The notes beneath the pieces are model-generated. The model searched no databases and was not told the DNA's origin. It saw nothing but the letters and a program-made list of their open reading frames with translations. The translations under genes and the position numbers were made by a program. This document shows positions 41,490-50,563 of a stretch of DNA of 64,000 nucleotides, in pieces (the stretch's first letter is position 1; every line of letters begins with the position of its first letter). The stretch is from JAUIJL01 sp965366625 (GTDB lineage: Bacteria; Acidobacteriota; Thermoanaerobaculia; Multivoradales; J023): positions 124,001-188,000 of the forward strand of contig CBDUGP010000003.1 in the NCBI GenBank assembly GCA_965366625.1. The letters are read 5' to 3'.

Positions 41490-43331
41490 ATGAAGTTATT
41501 GCTCAAGTTGTTGGGTCTGCTCGGGGTGTCGGGTTTTATCGCCCTGCTGATCCTTTTGGTCGCCGGCGCGGTGGTGTGGTGGGTGCTCAAGAAACGTTTC
41601 TCCGGTTTCATGACCAAGGCGGTGATCGCCGGTAGCCCACCTCACCTGCATCTCGTGCGTGAGCTGACGCCGGTTTGGGACGACCACGATGAAATCAGCG
41701 AGCGGGTCAATGCGTTGAGGGCCTTGGGTTTTCGGGCCCTTGGGACTTATGGCTGCCAAGAGTTGGATGCTTTTCAGCTGGTGGCCATGGCCCATGCCCA
41801 GGAAGGATTCGCTGCGGCGGTTTTTGAGCATCCGGACCAAGGATGTTGGGTGGATCTGGCGACCCAATTCCGAGATACGGGCGAGTATTTGGTGGTGTCC
41901 GGCGCCCCTGACCCGGGCAACAAACCGAAGATTCCCGGGTTCATCAAACACTTCGACAAGAAGGCCTCGGTAGAAAAGTTGTTCCGGGTTTTCGTCAAAA
42001 AAGTGGGCCACCACTTGGTAGTGCCCGTGAGTCCGGAGAATTACGTTTCATTCTTCGAGACCTATTACGCGGCCGAAATGGCTGGATATTACGAGGCCCT
42101 GGGCATCGAGCCCGACGCCACGTCGGCTTCCCCGGAGGAGCCCATCGACCGGGATCCGGTCCAGGACGAGGCGTGCGCGCCCCTCTTCCGTGCCATCCAC
42201 CATCGCGATTCAGCCCAGCTTCAACAACATTTGCAGGGGCTGAGCGCTTCCGCCGGGGGCTCGCTGGAAGGTCGAGATGAGGAAGGGCGAACGCCTCTAA
42301 TGGCCGCCGTATTGACCGGTGATCCGGCCTTCGTGGAGCCTCTGATCGCGGCCGGTGCGGATGTCAACGCCACGGTTCCCGGCAATCCGTCCCAGCCTTT
42401 TCACCGCACCCGTTCGTGGCAAGAGATGGCTGCGGAGCAGGATCCCGATTCCCAGGCGGCCATGGCCACGGTCGGCCGGGTATTGAATGCTTTCGGCGCC
42501 GACTCTCTGAATGCTTATGGTTCGCAGGCTCCCTTGACGCCGCTGATTCTGGCGATTTGGACCGGCAGCGAGCCGGTGGCTGCGGCTTTGATCGAGGCCG
42601 GTGCAACCACGGTGACCGGCAAGGAGCCCGAACCCTTGCACTACGCCGTGGAACGGGGGGATATCCACCTGGTCAACCTATTGCTGCGCTCGGGTGTCGA
42701 TCTCGAACTGCGGGACGAGATGGGCCAGACTCCGCTGATGGTCGCGGTCCGCGAGCAAGATGTGGAGTTGGTGCAGTGGCTGTTGGAAGCGGGCGCCGAG
42801 GTCGACTCCAAAGACGAGGACGGAGATACCGCACTTTCGATCGCCGGTTATGAAGGTGCGGAGGATATTTTCGAGGTTCTGGTGCCCCGAGCTAAGAAAA
42901 ATATCCGCAAGGCGCGAAAACATTTGGCGTCCAATGCGGACCCGGAGCAGAACCCTGTGGCCCGACGTTTGGAGCGCGCCGCGGAAGACGGCAAGGTGGC
43001 GCGCCTACAGCGTTTGCTGGGGCATGGGCTGGCGGTCGACAGTGTTGCGGACGAGGAAGGGCGGACAGCCTTGATCGCCGCGGCCGGGGCCGGCGAGCTG
43101 CGGGTGGTGCGGTGGCTGCTCGACCTAAAAGCCAACGTCAATCACCGCACCCAGAGCGGCGAATGCGCCCTGTCGACCGCCGTCGGCTCGCCCGGTGTGG
43201 ATGGTCGATTGTTGCCGGATCTGGTGCAGATGTTGCTCGATGCCGGCGCCAGTCTCGACGCCCTGGATGCGGAATCCCGGCAGCGGGTGGTGCAAGTGCT
43301 GCAAAGCCGTGGCGGTGTCTTACCCGCCTGA
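41490..43331 (+). CDS. Membrane-anchored ankyrin-repeat protein
   Basis: 613 residues. One N-terminal membrane helix (residues about 8-35: FIALLILLVAGAVVWWVL) is followed by a globular region of about 170 residues with no assigned family (TPVWDDHDEISERVNALRALGFRALG in part). From about residue 225 there are ankyrin repeats: GRTPLMAAVLTGDPAFVEPLIAAGADVN, LTPLILAIWTGS, PLHYAVERGDIHLVNLLLRSG and so on (patterns G-x-T-P-L and A-x-x-G-x-x-x-x-V), with a second cluster at about 490-605. Ankyrin proteins bind other proteins; the partner is unknown. The anchor suggests the periplasmic or cytoplasmic membrane face. Confidence 0.8.
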   Translation: MKLLLKLLGLLGVSGFIALLILLVAGAVVWWVLKKRFSGFMTKAVIAGSPPHLHLVRELTPVWDDHDEISERVNALRALGFRALGTYGCQELDAFQLVAMAHAQEGFAAAVFEHPDQGCWVDLATQFRDTGEYLVVSGAPDPGNKPKIPGFIKHFDKKASVEKLFRVFVKKVGHHLVVPVSPENYVSFFETYYAAEMAGYYEALGIEPDATSASPEEPIDRDPVQDEACAPLFRAIHHRDSAQLQQHLQGLSASAGGSLEGRDEEGRTPLMAAVLTGDPAFVEPLIAAGADVNATVPGNPSQPFHRTRSWQEMAAEQDPDSQAAMATVGRVLNAFGADSLNAYGSQAPLTPLILAIWTGSEPVAAALIEAGATTVTGKEPEPLHYAVERGDIHLVNLLLRSGVDLELRDEMGQTPLMVAVREQDVELVQWLLEAGAEVDSKDEDGDTALSIAGYEGAEDIFEVLVPRAKKNIRKARKHLASNADPEQNPVARRLERAAEDGKVARLQRLLGHGLAVDSVADEEGRTALIAAAGAGELRVVRWLLDLKANVNHRTQSGECALSTAVGSPGVDGRLLPDLVQMLLDAGASLDALDAESRQRVVQVLQSRGGVLPA

Positions 43332-43568
43332 ATGGGCCCTAATGAGGGTCCGTTCAGATTCGGCTCGGTAGGGTCGGCCCAGCGCCCCTGCGCGCGTCGC
43401 TTCGAAACTCGCGCCGCCGTTGATGTGCCGTCGCAAGCTACTGATGGGTCAAAATTTAAGTCGATTCATAGGTCGTATCGCTCAGACAGTCTTCGCTTCC
43501 GTGCTCGAGTCGCTGGGCCTCCCAAGCTCGCAAAATGGAAATTTCTGGACGAAACCTAATCAGAGCGC

Positions 43569-44780
43569 TCAGCGGGTCGCTTTGGCCAAGGCTTGATCCA
43601 AGTCTTCCAACAAATCATCGACCGCTTCGATGCCCACCGACAGCCGCAGCAGGTTGTCGGTAATGCCGAGTTCGGCTCGAACGTCTGCCGGAACCGACGC
43701 ATGGGTCATGATCGCCGGATGATTGACCAGGGATTCGACCGCACCCAGGCTTTCCGCCAGTTGGAAGACCTTAACGCTCTCAGCGAATTTGCGGGTTTCT
43801 TCGAGGCCGCCCTCCACCAGAAAGGTCACCATACCGCCGAAGCCGTCCATCTGACGTTTGAAGAGTTCGTGCTGAGGGTGGCTTTCGAGGGCGGGATAGA
43901 TGACTGTACGAACCGCCTTGTGGCCGGTGAGGAAGTCGACCACAGCGTTTGCGTTCTCACTGTGGCGCCGCATCCTGATGTCCAGGGTCTTGATGCCGCG
44001 CAGGGTTTGAGATGCGTCGAACGGTCCCATCACCGCCCCGAGCGCGTTTTGCAGGTACCGAAGGGTTTCGGTCAGCTGAGGATTGCCCGCCACCAAAATG
44101 CCGCCGACCACATCCGAGTGGCCGTTCAGGTATTTGGTGGTCGAGTGCATGACGAGGTCGAAGCCGTGCTCGAGGGGGCGTTGGAAGATCGGTGAGGCGA
44201 AGGTGTTGTCGCAGGCCAAGATGACGTCGGGGTTTTTGGCTTTGGCGATTTCCGCCACCCCTTTGAGGTCGACCAGTTTGAGCAGGGGGTTGGTAGGCGT
44301 CTCGACCCAAACCAATTTGGTGTCGGCGGTCATGGATTCAGCGAATAGGTCCAAGTCGCACATGTCCACATAGTGGAAGCCCAAACCCTGGGACCTGGCC
44401 TTGACCATCGACATCTGGCGCCGAGTGCCACCGTAGAGATCGTCCATGGCCACCACTCGATCGCCCTGGTCGAGCATGTCCAGAACCGTGGCCGTCGCCG
44501 CTAATCCCGAAGCAAATGCAAATGCACCACAGCTGGGATCTTGTTGCTCGGTGATCGGCGAGCCTTCCAAGCTCGCCACCATGCGTTCGAGGGCGTAACG
44601 GGTGGGGTTGTGGCTGCGCGAGTATTCGAATCCTCGATGCTCGCCGGGCGACGATTGGACATAAGTCGCAGAAGTGAAAATGGGCGGCATGACCGCGCCG
44701 GTGACCGGCTCTGGACGCTGTCCACCGTGCACCACGAGCGTGCCCAAACGTTGGGAGGAATTGCGGGTTTCATCGCTCAT
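43569..44780 (-). CDS. Cystathionine gamma-synthase/lyase-type PLP enzyme (Cys/Met metabolism family)
   Basis: 403 residues. The N-terminal motif LGTLVVHGGQRPEPVTGAVMPPIF, the R-S-H-N-P-T-R loop (FEYSRSHNPTR), WVETPTNPLL, and the PLP lysine K216 in MHSTTKYLNGHSDVVGG place it in the trans-sulfuration family. The tail has the common NHPAIMTHASVP motif. The start at 44780 has GGAG seven bases upstream; 44792 is an in-frame alternative. Members are gamma-synthases, gamma-lyases, beta-lyases or methionine gamma-lyases, and these cannot be separated safely by eye. It is a single gene flanked by a converging ankyrin gene and a co-directional thioesterase gene. Confidence 0.9.
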   Translation of the reverse strand: MSDETRNSSQRLGTLVVHGGQRPEPVTGAVMPPIFTSATYVQSSPGEHRGFEYSRSHNPTRYALERMVASLEGSPITEQQDPSCGAFAFASGLAATATVLDMLDQGDRVVAMDDLYGGTRRQMSMVKARSQGLGFHYVDMCDLDLFAESMTADTKLVWVETPTNPLLKLVDLKGVAEIAKAKNPDVILACDNTFASPIFQRPLEHGFDLVMHSTTKYLNGHSDVVGGILVAGNPQLTETLRYLQNALGAVMGPFDASQTLRGIKTLDIRMRRHSENANAVVDFLTGHKAVRTVIYPALESHPQHELFKRQMDGFGGMVTFLVEGGLEETRKFAESVKVFQLAESLGAVESLVNHPAIMTHASVPADVRAELGITDNLLRLSVGIEAVDDLLEDLDQALAKATR

Positions 44781-44893
44781 GGTTTTCTCCATCGGGCGGG
44801 AGCGGGTAAGTGAGGGCTGAGGGTGGCTCTGCCACGGCCTGCCATAAAATTGAGCGGCTCAGTGTACGCGAATTGTCAGATCTCGTCAGGTCC

Positions 44894-45349
44894 CTATTTT
44901 GTGGCGCGGTTTGATCCGTCTTGATCCGAATCCGGGGACGACAGACTTTGTTCGAGAATCGACCGCAGCTCTTGGGGCAGGGGCACGGGGCGACGGCTGT
45001 CGAGGTTCATCAACACATTGGTGATGCGTGCCCGAAAGCTCTTGGCGCCGTCTCGTTTGCGGCGGATGGTGTAGCGGAAGCCGACGGAGGACCTACCCAC
45101 TTCCTCGACCGTCAGCTCGACGATCGCGATATCGCCGTATTCGAGGGGAGCGGTAAAGGTGCTTTCAATGGCTACGGTGGGAAAACCGAGCCGCCGGTCC
45201 CGGATCAGCTCGGGATACGAGATGGGGGCAGCCGTATCAAAGAAATCCTCAAATGCGGCGTGACAAAGGTGGAAAAATTGGGGGTAGTAGACGATCCCGG
45301 CACCGTCTACATCGTCGAAACGGATTTTTTGTACAGAAGTGAATGCCAT
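44894..45349 (-). CDS. Acyl-CoA thioesterase, 4HBT/YbgC family
   Basis: 151 residues, a single hot-dog domain. The catalytic aspartate and following motif are in RFDDVDGAGIVYYPQFFHLCHAAFEDFF (in part DDVDGAGIVYYPQFF), typical of YbgC-like and 4-hydroxybenzoyl-CoA thioesterases. SFRARITNVLMNLDSRRPVPLP is the last strand and tail. It hydrolyses an acyl-CoA thioester; the acyl group is unknown. It diverges from the dodecin gene. The start has no strong Shine-Dalgarno. Confidence 0.88.
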   Translation of the reverse strand: MAFTSVQKIRFDDVDGAGIVYYPQFFHLCHAAFEDFFDTAAPISYPELIRDRRLGFPTVAIESTFTAPLEYGDIAIVELTVEEVGRSSVGFRYTIRRKRDGAKSFRARITNVLMNLDSRRPVPLPQELRSILEQSLSSPDSDQDGSNRATK

Positions 45350-45475
45350 AGGTAGATTCTAGCCGCGGATCGATGATTCTTCCGGATCCTCTGATAAATT
45401 GGCGGACAGGCTTTTTTTAGCTCCATTTTCAACCCGAGCTTGAGTCGCAAGCTCACCACCAGGAGGCTCCTCCCC

Positions 45476-45685
45476 ATGGCAGACCATGTCTACAAAATTC
45501 TCGAACTCGTTGGATCGTCGACCGAAGGCACGGACGACGCGATTCGAGCGGCTGTTCGGCGTGCGTCGAAGACCATTCGAGATATGCGTTGGTTTGAGGT
45601 GATCGACACCCGAGGCAACATTGAGGACGGCCGCGTCGCCCATTGGCAAGTCAAGATCCGTGTCGGTTTTACCCTCGAAGATTGA
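45476..45685 (+). CDS. Dodecin family flavin-binding protein
   Basis: 69 residues, the usual length of dodecins: MADHVYKILELVGSS at the N-terminus, DDAIRAAVRRASKTIRDMRWFEVIDTRG in the middle with the flavin-stacking tryptophan, and QVKIRVGFTLED at the end. The ATG has AGGAGG nine bases upstream. Dodecins form hollow dodecamers that store or protect flavins. It is a short single gene followed at once by a perfect palindrome (TTCACCGTGGTGAA, 45686-45699) and a G-rich tract. Confidence 0.92.
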   Translation: MADHVYKILELVGSSTEGTDDAIRAAVRRASKTIRDMRWFEVIDTRGNIEDGRVAHWQVKIRVGFTLED

Positions 45686-45742
45686 TTCACCGTGGTGAAG
45701 GGGGGGGAGGGGGCGAAGGAGGGCAAAGGGGGCGATAGGGGG
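45686..45742 (+). other. Palindrome followed by G-quadruplex-forming tract
   Basis: A perfect 14-bp palindrome (45686-45699) runs into G tracts of eight, five, three, five and five residues within 45700-45742, separated by short spacers. This should fold as a stable G-quadruplex on the plus strand. It sits between the dodecin gene and the autotransporter gene. Confidence 0.6.
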
Positions 45743-45772
45743 CGAGGTCGGTCCGACCATCGGGCGATCAGC

Positions 45773-45817
45773 ACTTTGGTTTCGGGCACTTTGGTTTCGG
45801 GTACTTTGGGTTCGGGG
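45773..45817. repeat. 15-bp tandem repeat, 3 copies, in the autotransporter upstream region
   Basis: Units ACTTTGGTTTCGGGC, ACTTTGGTTTCGGGT and ACTTTGGGTTCGGGG lie at 45773-45787, 45788-45802 and 45803-45817. AAAGTGCC follows, complementary to GGCACTTT in the second unit, so a hairpin is possible. It is about 120 bp before the autotransporter start. Confidence 0.88.
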
Positions 45818-45937
45818 AAAGTGCCGAAATGGGCGCTTTGCCCAGGTGTTAGAATTAGACACGCTTCGCCCGAATTCATCAGAGATCTTGCCGGAACATG
45901 ACGGCATAGATTCGAATCCCTCCCAATCGAGGCCACC

Positions 45938-48900
45938 GTGCAACATTCCCCGCCGCTGTCTTTGAGTTCGAAGTCACTTAATTTCTCCTTCATTATGGGC
46001 CTATTTGCATGGGTTATTTGCCTGGCTATGCCGGCTTCGCCGGTGCGAGCCGGCGTTTTGGGCACTTACGACCTGGTCGTGACCTCCCACACGCTTCCGG
46101 TCTCGGTCCCGGAGGTCGACACGGTGCTCAACATCACCGTCGAATTGGTAGGCGCCGGGGTTTGTACCTCGGCTTGGGGAGGCATCACCTGGGCGGTTAA
46201 TGTGGACTTCAACGGTGACGCCGGGCCAGGCGATGTCGGCAATCCATTCCCGAGTTCGCTGACGTTTAGCGATGTCACGCCGAGCGCAAATTTCATGTTG
46301 TCTCTCAGCCCCGACGCCATCGACGAGCCCGACGAAACGTTCGAAATTTCGCTCACGCCCCTAAACCAGAGCATTCTTTGTGCCTTGCCGGGGGGCAACA
46401 TTGAGCCAAATCTCAACGATTACCGCATATTTGTCACCATCGTGGACGATGATTTGGGTCTGGAATTCGTGATCCAAGATACCCAAGTGATCGAAGGTGA
46501 TGCGGGTAGCCCGAACGTCGAGGTCACCGTCGACATGTTGAACGGCCCGTTCGGCCAAGATGTGACGATCGATTGGAATACCTCCGACGGTACAGCCACC
46601 ACGGGCGACAACGACTACTTGCCGGCGGGTGGCACCCTGACCATTTTCTCCGGCCAAAGCTCGGCCACCGCGTTCATTCCCGTGGTCGGGGACACGAATC
46701 CCGAATCCGACGAAGAATTCAACGTCTCAATTTTTAATCCATCCCAAGGCACGATCTTGGACAACAACGCCGACGTGACGATTCTCGACGACGACACCGG
46801 GCCGCCCCTCGAGTTGGTGGTGCAGGACGCGGTCGTGGTGGAAGGGGACTCGGGGTTCCAGAACGTGATGGTGACCATCGAACTTCAGAACGGGCCCGCG
46901 CCCTTCGACGTCACCATGGATTGGACCACCTTCGACGGCAGCGCCACCACCAGCGACAACGACTTTCAATTTGCCAGTGGCACGGTGACGATCTTCGACG
47001 GGGATACCTCAGCCCAGGTGACGGTGTCGGTGATCGGCGATACGGTGGACGAGCCCGACGAGTTTTTCGAGGTCAAGATTTTCAACGCCGTGGGCGCCGA
47101 CATCCTCGACGAGCGCGGGGACGTGACGATCCAAAACGACGACGGCCCTATGTTGACGGTCAGCGTTCTCGATACCCAGGTCGTGGAGGGAGATTCGGGC
47201 TTGAAGTCGATGGTCTTCACCATCGAGGTGGACGCGGCGGCGAGCTTGGGCAGCCCGGGGCTGGGTAGCAGCCGGACCCTACCCACCATGAGCGTCGACT
47301 ATTTGACCTTGCCTGGCTCCGCGGCAGCCGGCAGCGACTACCAGGCGATGTCCGGAACGTTGAATTTCGTCGACGACTCCACCAAAACGGTTTTGGTCAA
47401 GATCATCGGCGACACCCTCGAGGAGCCGACCGAAAACCTTTTCCTGCGTTTGTCCAACCCCGTCAACGTGGTGATCGGAGACAACGAAGGGGAGGGCCTG
47501 ATTCTCGACGACGACAGCCCGGCGGGGCAGCTTTCGGTGTCGGACGCCCAAGTGGATGAAGGGGACGAGGGCAGCACGGAATTGACTTTCCAAGTCCATC
47601 TCGCGCCGGCCCAAGACTCGGTGGTCGAGGTGGATTTCGAAACCCTCGACGGCAGCGCGACGGCCGAAGGCGGCGACTATCAATCGACCCAAGGCCAGTT
47701 GACCTTCCAACCGGGTCAAACGGTCCAGGTTCTTTCCGTGCCGGTGCACGGTGACCTCGAAGTGGAGGGAGACGAAACCCTTCAAGTCAGGCTCTTCAAT
47801 CCGGTGGGCGCTGAGATCTCGGACGATTTGGGCGACGGCACTATCATCGACGACGATGCCGGCTCGGTGCCGACCGTCAGCATCGGCGACGGCGGCGGGG
47901 TCGAGGGCAATTCCGGCTTCAACCAGGTCCAGCTGACGGTTTCGCTCTCCCAGCCGGCGGACGGCACCGTGGAAGTGAGCTACAGCACCGTGGACGGTTC
48001 GGCGATGGCCGGGGCCGACTATGAGAGCAGCTCCGGCACGGTGACCTTCCAACCGGGTGAAACGACCGCAGGGCTGACGGTTAAATTGCAGGGAGACACC
48101 CTGGAGGAAGGTGACGAATTCTTCACCGTCGTGCTCTCCGATCCGGTCGGCGCCCAGCTCGGCGACGCCGAAGGCCGAGTGACCGTCATCGATGACGATC
48201 AGCCGCCGGTGCTGTCGATCGAGGATGCTCAAGTGGTCGAAGGCGACCAAGGTCAAAGACTCGCGGTGTTCACCCTGCGCTTGGAGCAGCAGGCCAAAGC
48301 CCGGATCATGGTCGACTTCACCACCCGAGACGGCACAGCCCTGGCGTCGGACAACGACTATTTGCCCATCAGCGGTCGACTGGACTTCGATTCCGGCGAG
48401 TCCACGGTCGTGTTGGAGGTGCCCGTGTTGGGCGACTTGCGGCCGGAAGACGACGAGGTGTTCTTCGTCGACCTGTCCTCGCCGGACGGCGCGGTGCTCG
48501 GTGATTCGACCGCCCAAGGCCTGATTGTCGACGACGATTCCGACGGCGGTCCCGGCGGATCGGCGGGATCGATTCGGCTGATCCAGGCCGAGCCCGCCAT
48601 GGAAGGGGCGGGGCCCGCGGTCATTCAAGTCGAGCGGTTTGGCGGCAGCACCGGTGTTGTCAGTGTTTTGGTTTCGACCGCCGATGGGTCCGCCAACGCC
48701 GGGCAGGATTACCAAGCCGTGAGCCGGCGCATTCAATGGGTCGGCGGTCAGAGTGGTCCCCAATCCCTCGAGGTGCCGATTCTGAACGACGCCCGACGGG
48801 AGGACGGCGAAACGTTCGCGGTGGCTTTGAGCAGCCCGCAAGGGGCCGGGCTCGCGAGCCCGACCCAAATTTCCGTGTCGATCGTCGACGACGACACACC

Positions 48901-50563
48901 CATGGCCTTGCAGGCTGTGGGTGAGCTGCAACGCACGGTCAAGGTGCGGACCGAGCAGGAGTTCCAGGTGCGGGTGGTGACCGAGGGCGGTGACGTCGTC
49001 GAGGGAGCGGTGGTCCAATGGTCGGTGGACGGCCAGGTCCGATTGCCGGACGAAGGCCGGACCGTGAGCGGCGCTGACGGCCTGGCCGGTCAGACGGTAT
49101 TGTTCAGCGAGCGGCCGGGAGACGCCTCGATTTTCGCCCGCTTGGTAGGTTCCGACGAACCCCTGACTTACGTGGTCGAGGTCGAGGGCGACCTCAGAGA
49201 CAATCTCGGTGGCGAGGGCAATGACTCTCAAGAGCCCGGTGTGGCGGGAGTCTTGGATGCATCCTGTGCCGACGCCGGTAGCTCTCGTCATTCGGAGCTG
49301 TGCAATTACGTCTTCGACTTGGCCGATACCGGCGATCAACGGGATGTGGTCGAGCAGCTCACGCCGAGATCGACCCTCGCCCAGGCGAAAACCACCCTAA
49401 GGGCTCCCGCCCAACAGATTCGCAACGTCACCTCTCGCCTGAGCGCCCTGCGCGGCGGCGGCACGGGTTCGGCGTTTGGTCAATTGGCGTTCGCCATCCA
49501 AGGGGACGCTATTTCTTTAGGTCCTCTACAACAGGCGGTGGCGAGCTTTGGACCGGATGATTTCGAGCAGCCCTTGCGTCGAGCGGTGGAGGCCGAGCGC
49601 CCCGACGAAGCTCCGTGGCGACGGGGTGGCGCGGCCAGCGGCGACGAAGAGGATCCCTATGAAGACTTAGACGCCTACGACTCGACCGAGTCGCCGTGGG
49701 GTTTCTTCATCAACGGCCGGGCCTCCTTTGGGGACGCGCCCAGGCGTGGGGCGGATCTCGGCTACGATTTTTCGACCCAAGGTTTGACGGCGGGCGTGGA
49801 CTATCGGGTTTCCGATCAGTGGGTGGTCGGTTCGTCGCTCGGGTATAACCGGTCGGATATCGATTTGGCCGGCATCGGCGGGCGCCGAAACGGTGGCTCC
49901 ATCGATACCGAGGGGCTGTCACTGTCCGTCTTCACCTCCTGGTATCGGGAGAATTTCTACCTCGACGGGGTAGTGACCTTCGGACAATCGGACTTCGATA
50001 CCGAGAGAATCATCGATTTGCCGGTGCCCCTCAACGGGCGCGATCGTTTTGTGGCGATCGGCAAACCCGATGGTGACGAGCTGTCGGTGCACCTCGGATT
50101 CGGTTACGACTTGCTCATTGGCGAAGCCCTCAACCTGGGCGGATTCGTCAACGGCAACTATGTTCGTGCCACGGTCGATAGCTATACCGAAATCGGCGCC
50201 GATGTGCTCAATCTGATCTTCGATGAGCAGGAACTCGAATCCCTGCTGGCGGAGATCGGGGTGGAACTCACCTATCCCTACAGCTTGTCTTGGGGCGTGG
50301 TGCAACCGCTGGTGCGGATCGCCTTCTTGCGCGAACTCGAAGACGATGCCCAAATCATCCGCGCCCGTTTCGCCGAGGATCCGTCCGGGCAAAGATTCCG
50401 GGTGACCTCGGAGCGGCCGGATAGCAGCTATCTGAACGTCGCCCTCGGCTTGACCGCCACCCTGCAACAGGGCTGGGCCGCCTACTTTCAATACGACACC
50501 GATTTGGAGCGCGACGACCTCGATATCTACACCCTATCGAGCGGATTCAGATTCCAATTCTGA
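45938..50563 (+). CDS. Calx-beta repeat autotransporter with C-terminal outer-membrane beta-barrel
   Basis: 1541 residues from GTG with GAGG upstream (ATG 45995 has none). Signal peptide: MGLFAWVICLAMPASPVRA after a basic lead. About seven Calx-beta repeats start near residues 181, 297, 414, 537, 653, 764 and 884, each with the x-EGD-x-G motif and the TADG-type SDY/NDY loop. A bacterial Ig-like domain is at about 987-1085, then a linker and, from about 1252, a beta-barrel with alternating strands (GFFINGRASFGD, GLTAGVDYRVSDQWVVGSSLGYN) ending SGFRFQF, a C-terminal Phe as required for outer-membrane insertion. It probably displays the Calx-beta stalk on the surface as an adhesin. The 3' end overlaps the converging amine oxidase gene by 30 bp. 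Confidence 0.88.
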   Translation: MQHSPPLSLSSKSLNFSFIMGLFAWVICLAMPASPVRAGVLGTYDLVVTSHTLPVSVPEVDTVLNITVELVGAGVCTSAWGGITWAVNVDFNGDAGPGDVGNPFPSSLTFSDVTPSANFMLSLSPDAIDEPDETFEISLTPLNQSILCALPGGNIEPNLNDYRIFVTIVDDDLGLEFVIQDTQVIEGDAGSPNVEVTVDMLNGPFGQDVTIDWNTSDGTATTGDNDYLPAGGTLTIFSGQSSATAFIPVVGDTNPESDEEFNVSIFNPSQGTILDNNADVTILDDDTGPPLELVVQDAVVVEGDSGFQNVMVTIELQNGPAPFDVTMDWTTFDGSATTSDNDFQFASGTVTIFDGDTSAQVTVSVIGDTVDEPDEFFEVKIFNAVGADILDERGDVTIQNDDGPMLTVSVLDTQVVEGDSGLKSMVFTIEVDAAASLGSPGLGSSRTLPTMSVDYLTLPGSAAAGSDYQAMSGTLNFVDDSTKTVLVKIIGDTLEEPTENLFLRLSNPVNVVIGDNEGEGLILDDDSPAGQLSVSDAQVDEGDEGSTELTFQVHLAPAQDSVVEVDFETLDGSATAEGGDYQSTQGQLTFQPGQTVQVLSVPVHGDLEVEGDETLQVRLFNPVGAEISDDLGDGTIIDDDAGSVPTVSIGDGGGVEGNSGFNQVQLTVSLSQPADGTVEVSYSTVDGSAMAGADYESSSGTVTFQPGETTAGLTVKLQGDTLEEGDEFFTVVLSDPVGAQLGDAEGRVTVIDDDQPPVLSIEDAQVVEGDQGQRLAVFTLRLEQQAKARIMVDFTTRDGTALASDNDYLPISGRLDFDSGESTVVLEVPVLGDLRPEDDEVFFVDLSSPDGAVLGDSTAQGLIVDDDSDGGPGGSAGSIRLIQAEPAMEGAGPAVIQVERFGGSTGVVSVLVSTADGSANAGQDYQAVSRRIQWVGGQSGPQSLEVPILNDARREDGETFAVALSSPQGAGLASPTQISVSIVDDDTPMALQAVGELQRTVKVRTEQEFQVRVVTEGGDVVEGAVVQWSVDGQVRLPDEGRTVSGADGLAGQTVLFSERPGDASIFARLVGSDEPLTYVVEVEGDLRDNLGGEGNDSQEPGVAGVLDASCADAGSSRHSELCNYVFDLADTGDQRDVVEQLTPRSTLAQAKTTLRAPAQQIRNVTSRLSALRGGGTGSAFGQLAFAIQGDAISLGPLQQAVASFGPDDFEQPLRRAVEAERPDEAPWRRGGAASGDEEDPYEDLDAYDSTESPWGFFINGRASFGDAPRRGADLGYDFSTQGLTAGVDYRVSDQWVVGSSLGYNRSDIDLAGIGGRRNGGSIDTEGLSLSVFTSWYRENFYLDGVVTFGQSDFDTERIIDLPVPLNGRDRFVAIGKPDGDELSVHLGFGYDLLIGEALNLGGFVNGNYVRATVDSYTEIGADVLNLIFDEQELESLLAEIGVELTYPYSLSWGVVQPLVRIAFLRELEDDAQIIRARFAEDPSGQRFRVTSERPDSSYLNVALGLTATLQQGWAAYFQYDTDLERDDLDIYTLSSGFRFQF

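Noticed and set aside
45359..45946. 195-codon minus-strand frame covering the dodecin gene
   Set aside because: Dodecin on the plus strand is certain; this frame runs through the repeats and G tract.
47279..49339. 686-codon open frame antisense to the Calx-beta gene
   Set aside because: It mirrors the codon bias of the sense gene, has no ribosome binding site and no recognisable motifs.
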